10,508 nucleotides of DNA, taken from VRUE01 sp035556755 (lineage in GTDB: Bacteria > Actinomycetota > Thermoleophilia > Solirubrobacterales > 70-9). Positions within the stretch are counted from its first letter, which is position 1; every line of letters begins with the position of its first letter. Under the pieces are notes generated by a model. The model saw nothing but the letters and a program-made list of their open reading frames with translations. It searched no databases and had not been told where the DNA came from. A program made the translations under genes and the position numbers. Positions 6,115-10,508 of this stretch are shown one piece after another. The DNA lies in NCBI GenBank assembly GCA_035556755.1, contig DATMEP010000126.1:1-10508 (forward strand). The letters run 5' to 3'.

Positions 6115-7375
6115 GCACCTGGCCGTCGCCACGGACGACGTACTTGTAGGTGGTCAACTCCCGCAGGCCGATCGGGCCGCGCGCGTGCAGCTTCTGGGTC
6201 GAGTTGCCGATCTCGGCCCCCATCCCGAACTCGAACCCGTCGGTGAACCGGGTCGAGGCGTTGGTGTAGACGACGGCAGCGTCGACCTCGGCCGCAAAGC
6301 GGGCCGACGCCTCCTCCGAGCGGGTGACGATCGCCTCGGAGTGGCTGGTGCCATGCCCGTTGATGTGATCGATCGCCTCGTCGAGGGAGTCGACAACACC
6401 CACCACCATCTTCAAGTCCAGGTACTCGGTGCCCCAGTCCGCGTCGGTGGCGATGCCCACCTCGACATCGGGAGCAATCCCCTGCGCTCGCTCGTCACCC
6501 ACCAGCTCTACCCCGACCGCCTGCAGGTCGGCAAGCAAATCGGGCAGGAGATCGCCCGCCACGTCCGCGTGGACGAGCAACGTCTCGGCGGCGTTACACA
6601 CGCCCGGCCGCTGAACCTTGGCGTTGTAGGCGATCCTCCGCGCCATCTCGAGGTCCGTGTCGGAGTGAACGTAGACGTGGCAGTTGCCTGCCGCTGCGTA
6701 CATGACCGGCACCGTGGCAACGCCCTTGAGCGCCGTCTTCAATCCGTCGCCACCGCGCGGGATCAGCAGGTCGACAAGGCCCTCCTGAGTCGCCAGCTCC
6801 GCCAAGTCGCTGCGTCCCTCGCCGACACGCAGCAACAGCACCGCGTCCTCGGGCAATCCCGCGTCCGTGAGCGCATCTTGAACGACCGACGCCAGCGCCC
6901 CGTTGGATCTCTCCGCATAGCTGGACCCGCGCAACACGATCGCGTTGCCACTCTTGATCGTCAATGCAGCGCAATCGACGGTCACGTTAGGCCGCGCCTC
7001 GTAGACCACTGCGACCACACCCAGCGGCACCCGCACCTTGCGCAGATCGAGCCCGCTCTCCAAAGACTTCCGTTCGAGCTCCTCGCCAACCGGATCGGCC
7101 AACGCAGCAATCGCCCGCGCCCCCTCCGCCATTGCAGCAACCCGCTCCTCGCTCAACGTCAGCCGGTCGCGCAGCGCCGTGGTCAGCCCTTCCGCCCGCT
7201 CATCTGCCAGATCGGCGGCATTGGCCTCGAGGATCTCGCCGCTCCGATCCTGCAGCAGCCGTGCAGTCGCCTCCAGCGCCAAGTTCTTCTGCTCGGCAGA
7301 AGCACCGGCAAGCACGCGCGCGGCCCGCTGCGCAGCCTCGCAAGTTTCAGCGACGGTTCTAGCCATAACTGCCAT
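6107..7375 (-). CDS. proA: Glutamate-5-semialdehyde dehydrogenase (gamma-glutamyl phosphate reductase)
   Basis: ProA reduces gamma-glutamyl phosphate with NADPH to glutamate-5-semialdehyde, the second step of proline synthesis, working with ProB. The 422 residues match the family length. Signatures are VPLGVVAVVYEARPNVTVD (116-134), the NADP-binding LTIKSGNAIVLRGS (138-151), LLIPRGGDGL (203-212), AAGNCHVYVH (228-237), and the catalytic cysteine in VQRPGVCNAAET (Cys260). The C-terminal part has STRFTDGFEFGMGAEIGNST and KLHARGPIGLREL. The start is the ATG at 7375, with TACCCT eight bases upstream; Met4 at 7366 is an alternative. proA is separated from proB by 152 bp containing a large nested palindrome, an unusually long gap for this pair. 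It overlaps nadD downstream. Confidence 0.98.
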   Translation of the reverse strand: MAVMARTVAETCEAAQRAARVLAGASAEQKNLALEATARLLQDRSGEILEANAADLADERAEGLTTALRDRLTLSEERVAAMAEGARAIAALADPVGEELERKSLESGLDLRKVRVPLGVVAVVYEARPNVTVDCAALTIKSGNAIVLRGSSYAERSNGALASVVQDALTDAGLPEDAVLLLRVGEGRSDLAELATQEGLVDLLIPRGGDGLKTALKGVATVPVMYAAAGNCHVYVHSDTDLEMARRIAYNAKVQRPGVCNAAETLLVHADVAGDLLPDLLADLQAVGVELVGDERAQGIAPDVEVGIATDADWGTEYLDLKMVVGVVDSLDEAIDHINGHGTSHSEAIVTRSEEASARFAAEVDAAVVYTNASTRFTDGFEFGMGAEIGNSTQKLHARGPIGLRELTTYKYVVRGDGQVRE

Positions 7376-7383
7376 AGCCGCTA

Positions 7384-7389
7384 AGGGTA
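7384..7389 (-). promoter_or_regulatory. Candidate -10 element (TACCCT) for proA
   Basis: TACCCT on the minus strand fits TANNNT and ends eight bases before the proA ATG. It lies just outside the end of the nested palindrome (7393), so any -35 contact would fall within the palindrome's last arm. It would allow proA-nadD-rsfS to be transcribed independently of proB. Confidence 0.4.
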
Positions 7390-7392
7390 GCT

Positions 7393-7513
7393 GGGAGGGG
7401 TGGGGTGCCCCTCTCGCGCAGCGGCGTCATGTTTTTCGCACAGACCACTCAGCGAGAGTGGAAACGCGGGCGGCGAAAAACCCAGCAAGCGGGAGGGGCA
7501 CCCCACCCCTCCC
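7393..7513. repeat. 121-bp nested palindrome between proB and proA
   Basis: Three inverted repeats are nested. The outer arms (7393-7413 and 7493-7513) are 21-bp perfect reverse complements, G-rich on the left arm's plus strand (GGGAGGGGTGGGG...) and C-rich on the right, with three more pairs after one mismatch (7415-7417 with 7489-7491). The middle arms are GTTTTTCGC (7431-7439) and GCGAAAAAC (7473-7481), perfect over 9 bp. The inner arms are CCACTC (7445-7450) and GAGTGG (7456-7461) around a five-base loop. In the proB transcript it begins 14 bases after the stop and would fold into one long interrupted hairpin. No uridine tract follows, so it is not a normal terminator. It holds no credible reading frame. 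It could be a mobile palindromic element (MITE- or REP-like), an RNA structure that sets the ratio of ProB to ProA, or a binding site. Confidence 0.9.
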
Positions 7514-7527
7514 CCCACCCTCCGCAC

Positions 7528-8616
7528 TTACAGCAACACAAACCGATCCCGGTGAATCACCTCATCGGCCGCATGCGGCAGCAGCTCCCGCACCTCCCCG
7601 CTCTTCAACCCCTTGACCCGCTCCAGCTCCCGCGACGAGTAGTCGGCGATCCCCTTGCCGAGCACAGTCCCGTCGGTGGCCACCTCGACGGCATCGCCCA
7701 CGTCGAACGAACCGTCGACCCTGACGATCCCAACCGGCAGCAGGCTCGACCCGCTCTCGCGCAGCACCCGGGCCGCACCGTCGTCGACCGTCAGCCGGCC
7801 CTTCACCGTCTTCGCGTACTTGAGCCAGAGCTTGAAACTGGGGGCCCTACCGGCCTGGGCAGCGAAACGGGTGCCGGCTGGATCGCCGCCCGCCGCGGCC
7901 AAGAGCGTGCCGGCACTGGTCCCGTTGCAGATCGTCGTCGCGATGCCCGCCTCGCTCGCCATCTCGGCGGCGGCGACCTTGCTGCGCATCCCGCCCGACC
8001 CGAAGACGGAGGTGCGGTCGCCGATGTCCATGCCACCCAGGGCCGTGAAATCGCCGACCTCGGAGACAAGCTCGGCGCCAGGATCGGTGCGCGGATCGCC
8101 GCTGTGGAGGCCGTCGACGTCGGAGAGCAGGACGAGCAGGCGAGCATCGAGCAGGATCGCCACCTGGGCGGCGAGGAAGTCGTTGTCGCCGAAGGTGATC
8201 TCGTCGGTCGCGGTCGTGTCGTTCTCGTTCACCACCGGCACCACTCCCCACTCGATCAGGCGCTGCAGCGTCTGGCGCGCGTTGAGGTAGTTGGTGCGGG
8301 CCGCGATGTCGGCCGCGGTCAGCAGCACCTGCGCCGCCCGCGTCCCGCGCCCTGCCAGCCGCGACTCGTAGGCGCGGAAGAGATCGCCCTGGCCGACCGC
8401 CGAGGCGGCCTGCAGCTCGTCCATCGAACGCGGCCGCTTCTCCAGCTCCATCAGCCGCATCCCGCGTGCGATCGCCCCCGAGGTGACCATCACCACCCGC
8501 TCGCCGCCCTGCTCCAGCGCGGCGACCTGCTCACAGACCGAGTCGAGCACGTCGACGCGCAGCTCGCCGTCATCGGCGGCGACGATCGAGGACCCGAGCT
8601 TGACCACCAGCGTCAT
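7528..8616 (-). CDS. proB: Glutamate 5-kinase
   Basis: ProB phosphorylates the gamma-carboxylate of glutamate with ATP, the first committed and usually proline-inhibited step of proline synthesis. The 362 residues comprise an amino-acid kinase domain (1-250) and a C-terminal PUA domain (about 268-350), as in full-length enzymes. Kinase motifs are VVKLGSS with Lys6, VTSGAI (44-49), VNENDT (129-134), FGDNDFLAAQVA (142-153), SDVDGL (165-170) and FGSGGMRSK (205-213). The PUA part begins around KTVKGRLTVDDGA. The ATG shares one base with the TGA of the upstream isocitrate lyase-superfamily gene (TGATG), so the two are translationally coupled. The usual actinobacterial upstream neighbour obgE is not present here. 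The nested palindrome starts 14 bases after the stop. Confidence 0.97.
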   Translation of the reverse strand: MTLVVKLGSSIVAADDGELRVDVLDSVCEQVAALEQGGERVVMVTSGAIARGMRLMELEKRPRSMDELQAASAVGQGDLFRAYESRLAGRGTRAAQVLLTAADIAARTNYLNARQTLQRLIEWGVVPVVNENDTTATDEITFGDNDFLAAQVAILLDARLLVLLSDVDGLHSGDPRTDPGAELVSEVGDFTALGGMDIGDRTSVFGSGGMRSKVAAAEMASEAGIATTICNGTSAGTLLAAAGGDPAGTRFAAQAGRAPSFKLWLKYAKTVKGRLTVDDGAARVLRESGSSLLPVGIVRVDGSFDVGDAVEVATDGTVLGKGIADYSSRELERVKGLKSGEVRELLPHAADEVIHRDRFVLL

Positions 8617-9410
8617 CAGTCGAGCCACTCCCAGGCTCGGCCCGAGACCTTCATCGCCGAGAAATCGCCCCGGTCGCGGATCCGCTCGGCCACGTCTGCC
8701 ATCGCTTCCATCGCAACCCAGGCGAGGCTGCCGCCGACGCTGATCCGCTGCGCGCCGGCGGCGACGATCTCGGCCAGCGCGAGGCCCGGTCGGGCGAGCA
8801 CGTTGACCGGCGCGGTCGCCGCGTCGCATATGGCCCGGATCTCGTCGGTGCTGCGCAGGCCCGGTGCGTAGACGACGTCGGCCCCCGCCCGCTCGAACGC
8901 CTGCAGGCGGGCGATCGTGTCGTCGAGGTCGGGGTTGCCGCGAAGGTGGTTCTCGGCGCGCGCGGTCAGCGTGAAGGGGAAGTCCAAGCCGCGGGCGGCC
9001 TCGCACGCCGCCGCCACTCGCTCCACCGCGTGGTCGAAATCGTAGAGCTCGCCTTTGGGGTCGTAGTCCTCGATCGAGCCGCCGACGGCCCCTGCCTCGG
9101 CCGCGCGGACGATCGCGTTCGCCGCGTCATCCGGCTCGGGCCCGAAGCCGTTCTCGAGGTCGACGGATACCGGCAGGTCGGTCGCCCGATCGACGGCCTG
9201 CACGTGCTCGGCCAGCTCGTCGAGCGTGACCTTGCCGTCGTGGCGACCCAGGGTGAGGGCGAATCCGGAGCTGGTCGTGGCCAGGGCCTCGAACCCGAGC
9301 CCGGCCAGGACCTTGGCCGAGCCGGCGTCCCAAGGGTTGGGGATGACGAACGCCTCGCCCTCGTGCAGGGCGCGGAAGCGGTCGGCCTTCTCTTGCTGGG
9401 TGGATGACAA
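8616..9410 (-). CDS. Isocitrate lyase/phosphoenolpyruvate mutase superfamily protein
   Basis: A 264-residue (beta/alpha)8-barrel protein. Recognisable parts are FVIPNPWDAGSAKVLAGLGF (21-40), TTSSGFALTLG (45-55), the metal-site strand VSVDLENGFG (81-90; PEP mutases have a DxDTGYG-like sequence here), GGSIEDYD (110-117) and TARAENHLRG (149-158), then ADVVYAPGL. The KKCGH-type loop carrying the catalytic cysteine of true isocitrate and methylisocitrate lyases is absent; the region after GSIEDYD reads DPKGELYDFDHA. It is thus unlikely to be an isocitrate lyase, and the substrate (probably a 2-oxo or dicarboxylic acid) cannot be named. The start is TTG at 9410, chosen because AGGAG lies seven bases upstream, the clearest Shine-Dalgarno in the window. 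The gene is coupled to proB by TGATG and divergent from a nitrilase gene. Confidence 0.87.
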   Translation of the reverse strand: MSSTQQEKADRFRALHEGEAFVIPNPWDAGSAKVLAGLGFEALATTSSGFALTLGRHDGKVTLDELAEHVQAVDRATDLPVSVDLENGFGPEPDDAANAIVRAAEAGAVGGSIEDYDPKGELYDFDHAVERVAAACEAARGLDFPFTLTARAENHLRGNPDLDDTIARLQAFERAGADVVYAPGLRSTDEIRAICDAATAPVNVLARPGLALAEIVAAGAQRISVGGSLAWVAMEAMADVAERIRDRGDFSAMKVSGRAWEWLD

Positions 9411-9458
9411 GTGAGATCTCCTCAGCGTTCGCCGCTTCACGCTACTAACCTCAACCCG
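9411..9458. promoter_or_regulatory. Divergent promoter region with abutting -10-like hexamers
   Basis: This 48-bp gap separates two divergent genes. On the plus strand TAACCT (9446-9451) ends seven bases before the nitrilase GTG, which suggests a leaderless transcript. On the minus strand TAGCGT (9439-9444) lies about 28 bases before the TTG of the lyase-superfamily gene, and AGGAG (minus strand, around 9418-9422) is its ribosome binding site. The two hexamers are one base apart, so polymerases could hardly occupy both at once. No -35 boxes were recognised. Confidence 0.4.
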
Positions 9459-10418
9459 GTGACCGAGCTCCGCACCGTGCGAGTCGCCGCGGCCCAGGCG
9501 ACGCCGGCGATCCTCGACGCCGAGGCGTCGATCGCGAAGGCGGTGGAGCTGGTCGAGCGCGCCGCCGCCGACGGCGCCGAGCTGGTCGTCCTGCCCGAGG
9601 CCTTCGTCCCGCTCTACCCCTCGCAGGCATGGGCGGCCCCCGCGGCGAGGTTCGACGGGTTCGACGAGCTCTGGCAACGACTTTGGGAAAACTCGGTCGA
9701 CGTCCCCGGCCCACTCGTGGACAGGTTGATCGAGGCTTGCAACCGGACCGGCGCCCACTGCGCGATCGGGGTCAACGAGCGCGAGGAGGAACGCCCCGGC
9801 ACGCTCTACAACACGCTCGTCCTGGTCGGCCCCGAGGGCCTCGTCTGGAAGCACCGCAAGCTGATGCCGACCCACCACGAGCGGCTCTTCCACGGGATCG
9901 GCGCCGGCGACGACCTCGCCGCCGCGCAGACCCCGCTGGGCAAGGTCGGCGGGCTGATCTGTTGGGAGAACAGGATGCCGCTCGCCCGCTACGCGATGTA
10001 CAAATCCGGCCCGCAGATCTGGGTCGCCCCGACCGCCGACGACTCGGACGCCTGGCTCGCCAGCATGCGCCACATCGCGATCGAGTCGGGCGCCTTCGTG
10101 ATCTCGGCGCCGCAGTTCATCCCCCGCGACGCGTTCCCCGACGACTTCCCGGTCGAGCTACCCGACCGCGAGGTCTTCGGGCGAGGGGGCGCCGCAATCG
10201 TCGAGCCCACCTGGGGCAATGTGATCGCCGGCCCGCTCTACGACGAGGAGGGGATCGTCACCGCCGATTGCGACCTGCGCGAGGGCCTGCGCGCCAAGCG
10301 CTGGTTCGACTCGGTCGGCCACTACAGCCGCGAGGACGTGTTGCTGCCAAGGACCGGCGGCGACGGTCGCTCAGCGCTCGAGGGCGCCGACCAGCTCCGT
10401 GCGCCGGGCGACGCCTAG
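9459..10418 (+). CDS. Nitrilase-family carbon-nitrogen hydrolase
   Basis: The 319-residue enzyme has the Glu-Lys-Cys catalytic triad of the superfamily: Glu47 in LVVLPEAFVP, Lys134 in HRKLMPTHHERLFHG, and Cys168 in GGLICWENRMPLARYAMY. The CWE context with MPLARY is that of branch 1, the true nitrilases, which convert nitriles to carboxylic acids and ammonia; some relatives form amides or act on cyanide. The substrate cannot be read from the sequence. The start is the GTG at 9459 (VTELRTVRVAAAQAT), just before the first conserved strand. The frame opens further upstream at a GTG at 9411, but that would cross the divergent promoter. It is the only plus-strand gene here. Its last 16 codons overlap the 3' end of the convergent LuxR-type gene by 48 bp. 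Confidence 0.93.
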   Translation: MTELRTVRVAAAQATPAILDAEASIAKAVELVERAAADGAELVVLPEAFVPLYPSQAWAAPAARFDGFDELWQRLWENSVDVPGPLVDRLIEACNRTGAHCAIGVNEREEERPGTLYNTLVLVGPEGLVWKHRKLMPTHHERLFHGIGAGDDLAAAQTPLGKVGGLICWENRMPLARYAMYKSGPQIWVAPTADDSDAWLASMRHIAIESGAFVISAPQFIPRDAFPDDFPVELPDREVFGRGGAAIVEPTWGNVIAGPLYDEEGIVTADCDLREGLRAKRWFDSVGHYSREDVLLPRTGGDGRSALEGADQLRAPGDA

Positions 10419-10508
10419 CTTCTGGTAGACGTGGCGCAGGTGGGTCTCGACAGTCTTCGCGGTGACGAAGAGCTGCTGGGCGATCTCGCGGTTGGTCATT
10501 CCATCGAC
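10371..10508 (-). CDS. LuxR-type transcriptional regulator, C-terminal fragment (runs off the right edge)
   Basis: Forty-five codons of a LuxR/GerE-type helix-turn-helix are visible before a TGA. The sequence reads VDGMTNREIAQQLFVTAKTV and then ETHLRHVYQKLGVARRTELV, ending GALER. This is the classical layout: the MTNREIA turn, the TAKTVETHL recognition helix and the YQKLGV dimerisation helix, near the protein's C-terminus. The sensory or receiver part lies beyond the window, so the signal and whether it is a response regulator or a large LAL-type regulator cannot be told. Its 3' end overlaps the convergent nitrilase gene by 48 bp, so the two genes end tail to tail in each other's sequence. 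Confidence 0.88.
   Translation of the reverse strand, partial: VDGMTNREIAQQLFVTAKTVETHLRHVYQKLGVARRTELVGALER

Noticed and set aside
6050..7384. Long plus-strand open frame (444 codons) opposite proA and nadD
   Set aside because: It is the antisense shadow of two clearly recognised enzymes. Its translation is Arg/Gln/His-rich with no family resemblance, as expected for GC-rich antisense frames.
7393..7513. The nested palindrome as a G-quadruplex or a standard intrinsic terminator
   Set aside because: Each G-rich arm has only three runs of three or more guanines close together, so four-run folding would need distant pairing. No uridine tract follows the hairpin in either direction.
9411..9458. 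GTG start at 9411 for the nitrilase, adding 16 residues
   Set aside because: The extension covers the divergent regulatory region. The GTG at 9459 sits just before the first conserved strand, with a -10-like hexamer seven bases upstream.
1..10508. CRISPR array, insertion sequence, phage genes or a defence/toxin system
   Set aside because: No regularly spaced repeats, transposase-like frames, integrase or toxin-antitoxin pairs were seen. Apart from the palindrome, the window is tightly packed with core-type genes.

Overview
The window is a high-GC stretch of bacterial chromosome. The gene orders proB-proA-nadD-rsfS and leuS-comEA, the DivIVA-like coiled-coil protein and the scarcity of Shine-Dalgarno sequences fit an actinobacterium. 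My best guess is the Thermoleophilia/Solirubrobacterales side of the phylum, from general resemblance only. Nothing here looks like a phage, transposon, CRISPR array or defence island. It is a core-genome region that is almost fully coding.

Layout: all genes but one are on the minus strand, so they read from right to left. At the right edge is the 3' end of a LuxR-type regulator (minus), whose tail overlaps the tail of the only plus-strand gene, a nitrilase-family carbon-nitrogen hydrolase. The nitrilase shares a 48-bp divergent promoter region with a minus-strand isocitrate lyase/PEP mutase superfamily gene. That gene is coupled by a one-base TGATG overlap to proB. A 152-bp spacer holding a 121-bp nested palindrome follows, then proA, nadD and rsfS with overlapping ends, and a DivIVA-like gene. 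Next come tRNA-Ala(GGC), a small CBU_0592-like membrane protein, a SpoIIM-family membrane protein, leuS, a small cupin protein, and the first 50 codons of a ComEA-like competence protein that runs off the left edge.

How the genes work together: ProB and ProA are the first two enzymes of proline synthesis. NadD makes the NAD precursor deamido-NAD, and RsfS silences 50S subunits in starvation. LeuRS and tRNA-Ala serve translation. ComEA would bind incoming DNA, and leuS-comEA is a recurring actinobacterial neighbourhood. The small membrane proteins, the cupin and the DivIVA-like protein have no assigned pathway.

The two most notable signals are non-coding. One is the 121-bp nested inverted repeat between proB and proA (outer arms of 21 bp, perfect). 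The other is a TANNNT hexamer placed exactly 7 or 8 bases before five start codons (leuS, CBU_0592-like, divIVA-like, proA, nitrilase), the signature of leaderless transcription. Genes that lack this hexamer mostly overlap or nearly touch the preceding gene, or in one case have a clear AGGAG.
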